A program made the translations under genes and the position numbers. 64,000 nucleotides of DNA from Bacillota bacterium (GTDB taxonomy: Bacteria > Bacillota_I > Bacilli_A > Erysipelotrichales > Erysipelotrichaceae), in assembly GCA_023388995.1 (NCBI GenBank), contig JAEWFD010000004.1, positions 1-64,000 of the forward strand, read 5' to 3'. Each line of letters starts with the position of its first letter. The stretch's first letter is position 1. Of the stretch, positions 1 to 8,786 are shown one piece after another. A model generated the notes under the pieces. The model saw only the letters and a program-made list of their open reading frames with translations. It made no database searches and had not been told where the DNA came from.

Positions 1-114
1 TTGTCCTTGTAAATTCATTTCTGATGACACCTCCAGGAGATAGTCTAACAGAAATCTGTACAAATTTGGACACTTGTATTTTCGATTATTTGTACATAAA
101 CATATTACCATTTA
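1..114 (-). mobile_element. End of an unidentified insertion element interrupting IS66
   Basis: The IS66 transposase frame breaks off at about position 114, and the sequence to the left is not IS66. On the minus strand a GGAGG site (positions 31-35) precedes an ATG at 18 that opens a frame running out of the window (MNLQGQ...). The ~95 bases between the junction and that ATG look like an insertion-element terminus plus leader. I infer a second element inserted into the IS66 transposase gene. Only six codons are visible, so the family cannot be named. Confidence 0.4.
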
Positions 115-804
115 CAAGTAATTCATAAGTCCTTCTTTTTGATTCAGGGCATATTGAATTGCTTCTCCTAACTTTGACTTAGGCAGTATTCCTCTATTTG
201 TTGTCTCATCAATCCATGACCAAAAGGCCTCCAAAATAAGTTTAGCCTTCTTTAATCGCTTTTGATATCGATCTTTTGCACTCAAGCCCTGCAAGTCTTT
301 CTCAAGTTCAAATAGCTTATTACAGTATTGAACACCCTGCCCGGGAATCGTTGCCTCTGCTTCTGAAATACCTTTTGGAATGGCATCAACGAACTTCCGC
401 CTCATATGACTCCAGCAGTAGCACAAGGTAACACCTTCCACACGATTATATCCAGGATAGGCATCACAATGCAGATATCCTTGAAATCCCTTCAAAAACT
501 TCTGCGCATACTCACCGCTGCGACCAGGCTTATAGTCAAAGATCCGGATTGGGTTATGGGAAGCTTCACCGCTGCTGTATACCCACATATAGGACTTGGC
601 GGTATTCTTCCGTCCCGTTTCCTTCATCACTTGAACCGTGGTTTCATCAGCATGCAGATACTTCTCTTCCAGCAGCTTCTGATGCATCAGATCAACCATT
701 GGCTGCAGCCAGTTTCTGGATGCCAGACCATCAATCGATAGTCTCATATCTGTCTTCCCGCAGGCAATATAGATGTTCTGTGCTTTTGAAATATCACCCA
801 GCAT
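112..804 (-). pseudogene. Fused, truncated IS66 TnpB/TnpC relic
   Basis: The first ~28 residues (MLGDISKAQNIYIACGKTDM...) are the start of IS66 TnpB. From about residue 29 the sequence becomes the catalytic part of the large IS66 transposase TnpC (LHADETTVQV, then a conserved CYCWSHMRRKF segment). An internal deletion joined the two in frame near position 720. The C-terminus stops at MNYL, just before the NNRAER segment expected in intact TnpC. It overlaps the end of tnpA by 11 bases, as in intact IS66 elements. It is probably non-functional. Confidence 0.8.
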
Positions 805-1156
805 TTTTTAGTACCTTCATCAGTTGCTCGAGTAGATGGCTGGTGGCGTTATTATGGATTTCAATGGTAAGCCCAGAGTAAATAACTTTGACTGGTGCTT
901 CATCATTGACAAGAGGAGTCTTTTTGATCAACTCCGCTTGAAGTTTGATAGGCATGAACTGGACTTGTTTGTCAGTCGCTTCCAATGAAGCTGCATAAGA
1001 GGTTCGAATCCTTCTTAACCAGTAGTAGTAGGTATTTCTACTAACACCATTCTGCTCACACCAGCTATCTATTGTCAATCCGCTAGTTCGGCAGTTCTTA
1101 ATGATTTCAGTCCATTGCTGGACTCGATACTGATGTGTTAGCTCGTTTGTTTTCAT
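794..1156 (-). CDS. tnpA: IS66-type accessory protein TnpA
   Basis: A 120-residue helix-turn-helix protein of the IS66 Orf1/TnpA type: an N-terminal region with the EWxxxIxxCRxSGLTIDxWCxxNGVSxxTYYYWLRR pattern, then a variable tail. TnpA is an accessory protein of IS66 transposition. I chose the ATG at 1156 because a GGAGG lies nine bases upstream; the frame stays open ten codons further with no better site. The gene looks intact although its partner genes are deleted, so it is probably a passenger of a dead element. Confidence 0.8.
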   Translation of the reverse strand: MKTNELTHQYRVQQWTEIIKNCRTSGLTIDSWCEQNGVSRNTYYYWLRRIRTSYAASLEATDKQVQFMPIKLQAELIKKTPLVNDEAPVKVIYSGLTIEIHNNATSHLLEQLMKVLKNAG

Positions 1157-1284
1157 TCTCTCAACCTCCAACTTACAGTTTTTCAACTAAACTTTAATTA
1201 CTGTAATTGTTGGTATTATCTCTTTCTACACATCTCTTTTCAATACACCCTCTTATTTGGCGCTTACATTTAAACTTACTATAA

Positions 1285-1306
1285 GAAAAAGAGCTATTGC
1301 TAGCCC
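1285..1306 (-). terminator. Rho-independent terminator downstream of the 1318-2232 gene
   Basis: On the minus strand GGGCTA-GCAA-TAGCTC forms a six-pair stem (one G-U pair) closed by a GNRA tetraloop and followed by five T. It lies just past the stop codon at 1318 and separates the surface-protein genes from the IS66 remnant. Confidence 0.6.
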
Positions 1307-1317
1307 CTTATACTCGT

Positions 1318-2232
1318 TTATTTTTTCTTAGTAATTGTTTTTTTGTTTTCTACTAGATAGTAATATCCCAAACCGACAGAAAGAACTACAACAAATACAA
1401 TAACTCCAATCATTACTGAATTTAATTCGAATCCTTTACTTACAGGTTTATCGACTATTGTAGTAACTGGTGGAGTTGCTTCTAGACCAATTTCATAATC
1501 TGTATCAGATACTATTACTGTCAGTCCCTCTGTAGATATTAGTCCTTCTACTAAAGCACGAACCTCATAATCACCACTAGCTAATTTCTCCATTACATCA
1601 TTTGTGATTAATGTTTTTGCAATCGGTATTTTGTCTTTAAATACTACCAACCAATCAGCTAAAGTATAAGATCCCTGTGTAGCACGGTAAATCAATAATT
1701 TATCTTGTAATAAAAATTCTGCCTCGACAACAGTTCCTGAAGCCATTATTTTCAATGGATTACCCTCAGCGTCTTTTGAATTAGGATTCCCACCCGAAGG
1801 ACGACTTGCTTGTGTTTCAGACGGTTTAGCAGTTTCATTTGCACCTATAATTTTTCCATAAATATCGCCACATTCCACATCAAATTTCATAGTAGCAACA
1901 AATGTGGAATCGGCAGACTCCAGCGTTTTAATATCTGTTTCTGTCAACTTATATTCACTTAACAATGTGAATGGATTTTTATCTGGTGTTTTGGGCTCAT
2001 TAGGAAGACCCGGGACAGGACAATATACATTTTTCTCACCATAGATTGCAATACTTGCACCATCCGGATATTTACCCTTCGGTATTGTGAAGGTAATTTT
2101 TGTTCCATCCTCCGGCATAGTTGCACTTAATATTTCAATTTTATCACCATTTTTAAACGTGGCACCAAGTACAGATATTGGAATTAATATCGTTAGCAAA
2201 GCCATAATTACTACTAACTTTAGTTTTTTCAT
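1318..2232 (-). CDS. Exported protein with C-terminal membrane anchor, unknown function
   Basis: 304 residues. It has an N-terminal signal peptide (about 1-23, ending VLGA), an extracellular region rich in short beta-type segments, one membrane helix at about 275-294 and a basic tail ending in KKK. This is the layout of a type I membrane-anchored surface protein without an LPXTG motif. No enzyme motif was recognised. The ATG at 2232 has a GAGGTGG site eight bases upstream. It follows the lipoprotein gene at 2313-2822 in the same direction and has its own terminator downstream. The GGNPNSKDAEGNPL segment mid-protein looks like a loop or linker. Confidence 0.7.
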   Translation of the reverse strand: MKKLKLVVIMALLTILIPISVLGATFKNGDKIEILSATMPEDGTKITFTIPKGKYPDGASIAIYGEKNVYCPVPGLPNEPKTPDKNPFTLLSEYKLTETDIKTLESADSTFVATMKFDVECGDIYGKIIGANETAKPSETQASRPSGGNPNSKDAEGNPLKIMASGTVVEAEFLLQDKLLIYRATQGSYTLADWLVVFKDKIPIAKTLITNDVMEKLASGDYEVRALVEGLISTEGLTVIVSDTDYEIGLEATPPVTTIVDKPVSKGFELNSVMIGVIVFVVVLSVGLGYYYLVENKKTITKKK

Positions 2233-2312
2233 TTTTCCACCTCATATGAATTATACCATAAAGCTCTTTTTAAGAATAGTTAATCTATATTAACATTAGG
2301 GTAACTTATATA

Positions 2313-2822
2313 CTATTCTTTTAGTAATGCTAACTTCTTTTTATCTAAACCAACTCTATCCAATTCAGATATAATTAATGATTTCTTCTCATTAAATACT
2401 AAAATTAATGGATCTTGATTTTCAGCATCAAAATTGCAATCGTCTGCACCAACAATAAATACTTTGTCTACAAATGAATACATAATTTCACTGTATAGAA
2501 ATTTATTATCAACCGTACAATATACATTATAAAGCATTGCATCTTCATTAATGTGATAATTATAAGATATATTATTTCCCACATCAATTAAGATTAATGG
2601 ACCAGGACCAATATTATTAACAAGAGACTCCATATACCCAATAATAGAATTTTTATACCCTATTCGCAAGTAAGATAATTCATCCACTCTTTCATAAAAT
2701 CCAGCAGCATTTCTACTATATCCATTATCGATTAGTACATCAACCACATCACTTCGCTTGGCACTTTTGCATGACACCAATAATAAGCATATTAGTAGCA
2801 TAAATAACAATTTATTTTTCAT
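2313..2822 (-). CDS. Small lipoprotein, unknown function
   Basis: 169 residues with a type II signal peptide and lipobox LVSC (lipidated Cys at residue 18), so it should sit on the outer face of the membrane. The mature part is acidic with no recognised motif. The start is supported by a GAGGAGG site. It sits between two other exported-protein genes and ends about 80 bases upstream of the next one, so the two may share a transcript. Confidence 0.7.
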   Translation of the reverse strand: MKNKLLFMLLICLLLVSCKSAKRSDVVDVLIDNGYSRNAAGFYERVDELSYLRIGYKNSIIGYMESLVNNIGPGPLILIDVGNNISYNYHINEDAMLYNVYCTVDNKFLYSEIMYSFVDKVFIVGADDCNFDAENQDPLILVFNEKKSLIISELDRVGLDKKKLALLKE

Positions 2823-2913
2823 GGTATCCTCCTCATATCAATATAACAATATATCTGAGCTAAATTATTATATAGTACTTTACCAATTATAGATCAAATG
2901 ATAAAAAAGTCAA

Positions 2914-2955
2914 TAAAAAAAGCCTTTGGCCAAGGTTATACCTTGTTCAAAGACT
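2914..2955 (-). terminator. Strong rho-independent terminator
   Basis: Read on the minus strand, arms at 2941-2955 and 2921-2935 form a long stem (13 of 15 positions pair, one as G-U) around a five-base loop, followed by seven T at 2920-2914. It closes the transcript of the 2968-4977 gene 13 bases after its stop codon. Confidence 0.85.
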
Positions 2956-2967
2956 TTAGTATTTAAC

Positions 2968-4977
2968 TTATTTAATAGCGCTAGTTACTGTTTCAACAGC
3001 AGTTACACCGTCTTGTGCATAGAATACAGCAGTGCTTGTTTTCTTAGCATAATCGAATGTAGTGTGGCTATACAAGTTATTGTTCAAGTGATAAGCTTTC
3101 AAGCTAACAACTTTACCATTCTTGTATTCACGTACATACTTAGGAGCAACAACTACAGTGATGTTTCTAGAAGCAACTTCAGCGTCACCAACTTTAACAA
3201 CTTGTTTAACTGTGTACACGCCACCTTTGTTTACATCAACTGTAGAAGTGTCAGCAGTTACATTATAAGCAGAAGCTTCAACAGCAGTAGCTTCACCTGT
3301 AGCATAAGCACATTGTTTAGCCTTGTAGTGGTCTAATTCATTGCTTGGAATGTAATCATTCTCAACAACTCCATTAGCCCAAGTACGTTTTCCGCCTTCA
3401 AGTTTAGGTTCATTTGTTTCAAACCAAGTTTCATCAGCTTCTCTTAATCCGCTCATTTTTGTAACGAAATCGATCAAGTCAGCTTCAGTGTTGAATGCAG
3501 GATACCAGGTATAACCCAATTTAACAGCAGGTGTTACAAGTTCTTTCGTGGTATCTTTTTTGTTGTTGTAATCAAAAGTCATAGTAGCTTTAGAAGAGTT
3601 AACACGTCCTCCTAAATCCATATCAGTGTATTCACCCATTCCAAAGTCAACAACATATTTATCAGTTGTATTCTTAGGAGTATTTACGCGATAAGCTGCA
3701 CCAAAGAATTTCTTGCCGATAGTGTGAGGATTAGAAGCTGTGTGAGTAACAGAAGTAGCAAGTTCTTTTTTATTAAAGCCACCATCTTTAACACTCCATA
3801 CAAACTCATGTTTGTAAGTATCTTCAACAGTGCTAGCAACTTTTACGCGTGCATAAACTTCATGCCCATAACGAGATCCATTGTTAATCAAGAACAAGAT
3901 GCTATCACTGATAGGTTTGATTTCACGACCATTTGCATCAGAAACAGTTGCAGAAGCGATTGGACCAACAACTTCAAATCCATCTCTAGTTTCTTTTACT
4001 TCATACATTGTATTCTTAGCTAATTTTGTTCTTGTAGTAAGATTAGAGAATGTAGCATAGTATTCGATTTCTGGTTGAGCAGTAACTTCTGAAGCAGTAT
4101 ACTTAGCTGCTTTGGTATCAGTCTTTGAAGTCAAAGTAACGATATCTTTCATATCTCTGCCAGAAACCCAGTTAGCAAATTGCTCATTCAAATCTGCAAG
4201 AGCGTATTTACCACGTTGCGCATCAGTTGTGAGCTTCAATTCAACATATTCAGTTGTAACTTTATTCTTAGCAGCAACATTAGCTTCATCAAGATTTAAA
4301 TCAGTTGTTTTATAACCAATTACATCGCCATATTTAGGATCAGTGATTGCTTTGATTTTTCCAGCTTTTACATACATATCTACCAATGCTTGGTTACCAG
4401 CATCAGTATTATCATACCAACCATGGTAGTTAACACGTACATCATCACCGTCTTTTAGTTCATTGATAACAATTACGCCATCTCTAGCATCTTGATTAGG
4501 AGCTAAAAAACGTGCACCATAACCATTGCTAGTCATCCCAAAGTAGTAAAGAGAAGTTTTTGCAGTTGGGAAATATTTAGCATCATTATAGAACCAATCT
4601 CTTGAAACTGAAGCATAATTGCTTCCATCTTTACCCCAAATCAATAGTGGAGTATCAACGATACCATCATTGTTAGTATCTTTACCGATTTCGGATGAGA
4701 AACCTACATAGCATTCTGTGCTTTTTAGTTCACCGACACCATATCCACCTTTTACATTTGGTGCATACTTTTTGTCAGTAGACATTGTTTGTTTCATAAC
4801 TGATACATCAGCTGTTGGCAGAATTACTTTACCACCGAATTCAACTTTTACAACTGTTTCAGAAGTACCCCAAGTAGCTGTGTAAGCTTCTTTTGTTACT
4901 TTTGGAGCTGCTGCGTTTACTGTTGCAGCAAACATACCCATAGCGGCAGCTACTGCAAACAAACGAACTTTTTTCAT
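2968..4977 (-). CDS. Large secreted protein, unknown, probably abundant
   Basis: 669 residues with a clean Sec signal peptide (MKKVRLFAVAAAMGMFAATVNA, cut after about residue 22). There is no membrane anchor, lipobox, LPXTG motif or SLH repeat. The codon set is narrower than in neighbouring genes (repeated GCT/GCA, GTT/GTA and ACT/ACA, few rare codons), which suggests strong expression. It also has an unusually good promoter (5020-5048), a GGAGG site and a strong terminator. I infer a major secreted or surface-layer-like protein, but no family was recognised. It forms its own transcription unit. Confidence 0.7.
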   Translation of the reverse strand: MKKVRLFAVAAAMGMFAATVNAAAPKVTKEAYTATWGTSETVVKVEFGGKVILPTADVSVMKQTMSTDKKYAPNVKGGYGVGELKSTECYVGFSSEIGKDTNNDGIVDTPLLIWGKDGSNYASVSRDWFYNDAKYFPTAKTSLYYFGMTSNGYGARFLAPNQDARDGVIVINELKDGDDVRVNYHGWYDNTDAGNQALVDMYVKAGKIKAITDPKYGDVIGYKTTDLNLDEANVAAKNKVTTEYVELKLTTDAQRGKYALADLNEQFANWVSGRDMKDIVTLTSKTDTKAAKYTASEVTAQPEIEYYATFSNLTTRTKLAKNTMYEVKETRDGFEVVGPIASATVSDANGREIKPISDSILFLINNGSRYGHEVYARVKVASTVEDTYKHEFVWSVKDGGFNKKELATSVTHTASNPHTIGKKFFGAAYRVNTPKNTTDKYVVDFGMGEYTDMDLGGRVNSSKATMTFDYNNKKDTTKELVTPAVKLGYTWYPAFNTEADLIDFVTKMSGLREADETWFETNEPKLEGGKRTWANGVVENDYIPSNELDHYKAKQCAYATGEATAVEASAYNVTADTSTVDVNKGGVYTVKQVVKVGDAEVASRNITVVVAPKYVREYKNGKVVSLKAYHLNNNLYSHTTFDYAKKTSTAVFYAQDGVTAVETVTSAIK

Positions 4978-5019
4978 TTTAGTTCCTCCATTTTCTTGTC
5001 ATTCATTGATGACAACACT

Positions 5020-5048
5020 ATAATACACTATTCAATCAACTTTGGCAA
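5020..5048 (-). promoter_or_regulatory. Sigma-A-type promoter for the 669-aa secreted protein
   Basis: On the minus strand a -35 TTGCCA (5048-5043), 17-base spacer and -10 TATTAT (5025-5020) lie about 43 bases before the start codon. Confidence 0.65.
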
Positions 5049-5098
5049 TACTGATTTTCACATTTTTTTCATAATTATGCAAATTGTGTGAATACTAG

Positions 5099-7210
5099 TT
5101 ACTCCTTGAATCGAATTGTACTTGATTTAACATAAGCAATTTCATCTCCAGCACTGTCATATAGATAGACATAAGCTACCATACGTACAAATTCATCACG
5201 AAGCGCAGCTGTTATCGCATTACTTCCGCTTGTTCCAGGACCAATATCAATTGAAATATCTTCATTTTTTCCTAATTTTAGATCTGAAACAATTTGTCTG
5301 TTCTTTCTTGTAATGATTCCTTCGATGCCGGTGTCAGTGAACCACTCAAACTCAACAACTAAATCCCACTCTTCTCGTTGAAGATCAATGCTCTGATTAA
5401 TCGCAAATGTTAATTCAGCACCATTGCTCCAATTACCATCTCCTGATAATTCAGCACCAATAAATCGAGTAGTACCGCTCGCAGACCCGCTAGAGCTATT
5501 TCCGCTTTTTGTCACATCAATAAAGTAACTGTCAGCATCTGTCTGGAATGACCTGCTTTCTAATCGAATAATAAACTCATATTCACCAGCTTCTTCAAAA
5601 ACAACATTTAGTTTCAAGCCGATATTTGGATCATAAGGGATATAAGCATTTCCTGTATTATTTGTAGTGATTTTAGAAGCAATTGTCATATTCCGATAAA
5701 CTGATCCATCTTTATAAACTGTAACACGTGCTTCAACGCCTGTTTGTGGTATCCCCATAGGTGCTAATTTATATATCATTTCTACAGGACTACTACTTAC
5801 AGTCGCTTTCCTTGGTATGCTAATTTCATCTTTTATAGCACTCAATTCAAATGTTGCCATATCTGACTTTTCAATTTTTTTATCATTGCTGAACGAACGA
5901 ATTCCATAGGTAGTTGTTCTACCACTACTCAAATCTTTGGCCTCAATCACAAAGTTAGTTTTTAATCTGCTTACTTCTTCATAGAAACGTCCATTTACAT
6001 AAATCTCGTAATATGCAACGTTGTCCACACTATCCCATTCAAGAACAAGATCACCAAATTTGTTAAATGAATATTTGAAATTCTTCGGCATTGACATTTT
6101 GTTATTTTCTTCTACTTTTACCGATCTTGTATAGGTGGTTGTTAGTCCGCCCTTATCAGTATAGAAATACACTACTTCGTAAGTACCCACTTTATTAACA
6201 TTCACATTATTGCTATAAATGTGATAAGCAGTGATCGTAATATAACCTCCATCCTCCTTATCATAGATAGTAACACCTTTTAATGGATCAAATGAGTCAC
6301 CTACATTTATAGTTACTGGTGTCCCAGTAATAACTGGTTTCGTATTTAACTGAGTCGTTGTTGTAATCGGTGCAGTAGTTATTGCTGGCGTTGTAGTAAC
6401 AACAGGTTTAGCAGTTGTTTTAATAGTCGTTACTTTTTTTGTTGTTACAACTGAATTTGTGGTTGCGTTTGTTGTTACCTTTTCCGTAGTTGTAGTCGTT
6501 TGATTCGGGTCAGTATTATTTATTAATACGCCTTCTTTTGCAATGATAGTATTAGGTTCATTTTCAAATGTTACATCACGATTAGCGGTCAATACATCAA
6601 TAGTTCCTTTGCCTTTCAGTGATATCATACTGTTCGCTATAACATTGCTTATCATGGACTCTTGGTCCAAAACAACAGAATATTGATCTGAATTTTTTAT
6701 TTCTAATGATTGAATTCCGGTTCCCACTAACATTAACAGTGAATTAGGGGCTTCATCGATTACTACTTCACTAAAACCATCACTATCTAGAGCCTGTTCT
6801 GTAATAATTAAATTTCCATTAGCATGTAACTTTGGAATATTAGTTTTCTTTGATGCGTATAACCTTAAAGGCGAAGTACCTTGCTCCACATTAATGGAAG
6901 GTGCAGTCACATCATACATACGTAATGTGTATTCCGAATTTGGGTTCTTAACCACTATTTTCCCTTTTACATCTATCGCATCTAATGTCAATTCGCCGAA
7001 ACTATCTGTAGTTTCAATCAGTAAGTCACCGTCAATCACTTTATTAGATAAAATGATTTTGTCACCTGTAATTTTCACATCCTTTAGTGTCTCAGATTTG
7101 TCGAAAGTACCTTCTTTGTCAAATATAGTTTCTGCTTTGGTTTTATCTTGACAACCTACAAGCGCAAAAACCATAATCAACGAAAGAAACCCCAATACAA
7201 TTTTCTTCAT
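5099..7210 (-). CDS. Large lipoprotein with Thr-rich stalk, Ig-like and FN3-like domains
   Basis: 703 residues. A lipobox (LVGC, Cys20) gives membrane anchoring. Residues ~30-230 form a repetitive beta-rich region with ladder-like spacing. A Thr-rich stalk follows at about 237-290. Then comes a bacterial Ig-like domain of the DUF5011 kind (about 293-370, INVGDSFDPLKGVTIYD...VGTYEVVYFYTD), a fibronectin-III-like domain (about 375-455, LVLEWDSVDNVAYYEIYVNG) and a C-terminal region of unknown fold. This architecture suits a cell-surface adhesin or carbohydrate-exposed scaffold. The ATG is preceded by GGAGGG. Domain names come from pattern recall, not a search. Confidence 0.75.
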   Translation of the reverse strand: MKKIVLGFLSLIMVFALVGCQDKTKAETIFDKEGTFDKSETLKDVKITGDKIILSNKVIDGDLLIETTDSFGELTLDAIDVKGKIVVKNPNSEYTLRMYDVTAPSINVEQGTSPLRLYASKKTNIPKLHANGNLIITEQALDSDGFSEVVIDEAPNSLLMLVGTGIQSLEIKNSDQYSVVLDQESMISNVIANSMISLKGKGTIDVLTANRDVTFENEPNTIIAKEGVLINNTDPNQTTTTTEKVTTNATTNSVVTTKKVTTIKTTAKPVVTTTPAITTAPITTTTQLNTKPVITGTPVTINVGDSFDPLKGVTIYDKEDGGYITITAYHIYSNNVNVNKVGTYEVVYFYTDKGGLTTTYTRSVKVEENNKMSMPKNFKYSFNKFGDLVLEWDSVDNVAYYEIYVNGRFYEEVSRLKTNFVIEAKDLSSGRTTTYGIRSFSNDKKIEKSDMATFELSAIKDEISIPRKATVSSSPVEMIYKLAPMGIPQTGVEARVTVYKDGSVYRNMTIASKITTNNTGNAYIPYDPNIGLKLNVVFEEAGEYEFIIRLESRSFQTDADSYFIDVTKSGNSSSGSASGTTRFIGAELSGDGNWSNGAELTFAINQSIDLQREEWDLVVEFEWFTDTGIEGIITRKNRQIVSDLKLGKNEDISIDIGPGTSGSNAITAALRDEFVRMVAYVYLYDSAGDEIAYVKSSTIRFKE

Positions 7211-7255
7211 CGATTATAACCCTCCAATCAGATCTTTATGATCTCTAACAACTAC

Positions 7256-7284
7256 ACTATACCAAAATATGGCACTATACTCAA
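7256..7284 (-). promoter_or_regulatory. Sigma-A-type promoter for the 703-aa lipoprotein
   Basis: On the minus strand TTGAGT (7284-7279), 17 bases, then TATAGT (7261-7256), about 45 bases before the start codon. It makes this gene independent of the polysaccharide genes upstream. Confidence 0.6.
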
Positions 7285-7338
7285 TTGCATAACACAAACA
7301 AATACAAATTACATAGATTTTTATATAGCTTACATCGC

Positions 7339-8766
7339 TTATTGTTCAATATAGATTGCCTCATCTATTTTCTTGACTCCTTCTTCAGTCATAACTTGTA
7401 TCGTTCTACCTAGACTTTTTTTACGAATAACCTTGCTATCATTACCTGCAAGTAGACCTAATAGCATCCAAAAGAATGGAGCAACATCAATCACACTAAT
7501 ATTAAACAAAGCTTGTGCTAAATATCCGCATATTGCGAGAAATAAACCAAGATATAAGTTTTCATATTTGTTTTCTCGTGATTCATTATAATAAATTGCC
7601 TGAAACCTTAGATATGCACGATATCCAACGTATAAAAGCAGAGACATATATGTGATTAACGCAGGTACGCCTTGTGTTAAGGCTATCTGCAAATATTCAT
7701 TATGAGCTTTATCGAAAACTTGTCCCATATTGGGCGGAAATATTGAGTGATATGCAATTGCAAAAGTATCAATTCCACATCCAAACATGAAATATTGAGG
7801 AATTAATGACAATACGTTTTTCCATACAATAAAGCGGCCAGTACCAAATGATTCGTTTATCTGTCCAGTTCCTACCATATGCGTTATTTCATAGTATATT
7901 TCTATTATTTCGTTTAATAAATAGCCATCTGTAATCATATTAAATACGATAAGCGCAATTATTATTCCGATTAATCCAAGTATCAACAATTTGGAAGATG
8001 AAGTATATTTGCCTTTAATTTCCCGTTTTTTCCTTCTTGTAATTAATAAATAGCTGAAGAAAAAAAGAGCAAGAATTGCAATTCCAAATAAAGCTGACAT
8101 GGTTTTAGTAAGTAGTACTGTTCCTAAAAATAAAACAGTAAGTATTAAGTATACTAGTCGCATGCTTAATTTTTGAGCATAATAAAACAAACCGCTTGTC
8201 AATCCTATCTGCATAACTAATAAACTACCCATAAAATTTGGATTTCCTGCAACACCACTTGCCATTCCTGGCCATCTATTTATAATCATTGGTGCAAAAA
8301 AATCAAAATATTGTAATATGGCGTATAATGCATGCAAAGTCCCAACAAAAAGAAAAAAATGAACTAATTGCATTTTAAGCTTAGAATCCTTCAATAATGT
8401 CATAGCAACAAAAATTATATAATAGCAGAAAATCATAATTATTCCTTCATCACGACCACTTGCACCAAAGATTGACACTTCAGGATTAATAGATGACATG
8501 GTAGATAAAATAGCAATTACAGTCAATATTCCAATTAGTATGATTGATAAGCTTAATTTTTGTTCAATATTAATATTGAGAAACGCTAATAAAATACATA
8601 AGCCTAGTAGAATTGTTACTCCATAAATACTATAGGGCAAAGCCAAATAAGGTATAACCTTCGCTAGAATTAAATAGTGAGCTAATGGTATAACTACAAG
8701 CAATAAACAGCTCAAAATCGTCAATGACTGCTCAATCTTCTTATATGAAATAGTTCTTATGTTCAT
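7339..8766 (-). CDS. O-antigen ligase/polymerase-like membrane protein
   Basis: 475 residues with about eleven predicted membrane helices. A large external loop in the second half has the Wzy_C/WaaL signature: an Arg-Trp region (GTGRFIVWKNVL) followed by KAHNEYLQIALTQGVPAL, where His and Asn are typical of this superfamily. Such proteins polymerise or transfer lipid-linked glycans on the outer membrane face. ATG 8766 is chosen for its AAGGAG site; 13 upstream codons overlap the pseudogene end. It lies at the distal end of the polysaccharide locus, separated from it by a dead gene. In Gram-positives the actual acceptor is not predictable from sequence. Confidence 0.75.
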   Translation of the reverse strand: MNIRTISYKKIEQSLTILSCLLLVVIPLAHYLILAKVIPYLALPYSIYGVTILLGLCILLAFLNINIEQKLSLSIILIGILTVIAILSTMSSINPEVSIFGASGRDEGIIMIFCYYIIFVAMTLLKDSKLKMQLVHFFLFVGTLHALYAILQYFDFFAPMIINRWPGMASGVAGNPNFMGSLLVMQIGLTSGLFYYAQKLSMRLVYLILTVLFLGTVLLTKTMSALFGIAILALFFFSYLLITRRKKREIKGKYTSSSKLLILGLIGIIIALIVFNMITDGYLLNEIIEIYYEITHMVGTGQINESFGTGRFIVWKNVLSLIPQYFMFGCGIDTFAIAYHSIFPPNMGQVFDKAHNEYLQIALTQGVPALITYMSLLLYVGYRAYLRFQAIYYNESRENKYENLYLGLFLAICGYLAQALFNISVIDVAPFFWMLLGLLAGNDSKVIRKKSLGRTIQVMTEEGVKKIDEAIYIEQ

Positions 8767-8786
8767 CTCATAACTCCTTTCAAAAT

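Larger units (their letters stand above)
112..1267 (-). mobile_element. IS66-family element remnant
   Basis: The remnant holds a tnpA-like gene and a fused tnpB/tnpC relic, in normal IS66 order on the minus strand. The upstream terminus is visible: read on the minus strand, the sequence at 1267-1259 is GTAAGCGCC, which matches the start of IS66-family terminal repeats as I know them. The other terminus is missing because the transposase is cut at about 114. Most of tnpB and the N-terminal half of tnpC are deleted, so the element cannot move by itself. Confidence 0.75.

Noticed and set aside
985..1025. A GGTTCGAATCC-like T-loop suggesting a tRNA
   Set aside because: It lies inside the intact tnpA frame and no acceptor stem or anticodon arm can be paired around it.
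2926..3336. 136-codon plus-strand frame at the end of the 669-aa gene
   Set aside because: Starts inside the terminator hairpin and is antisense to the biased-codon gene.
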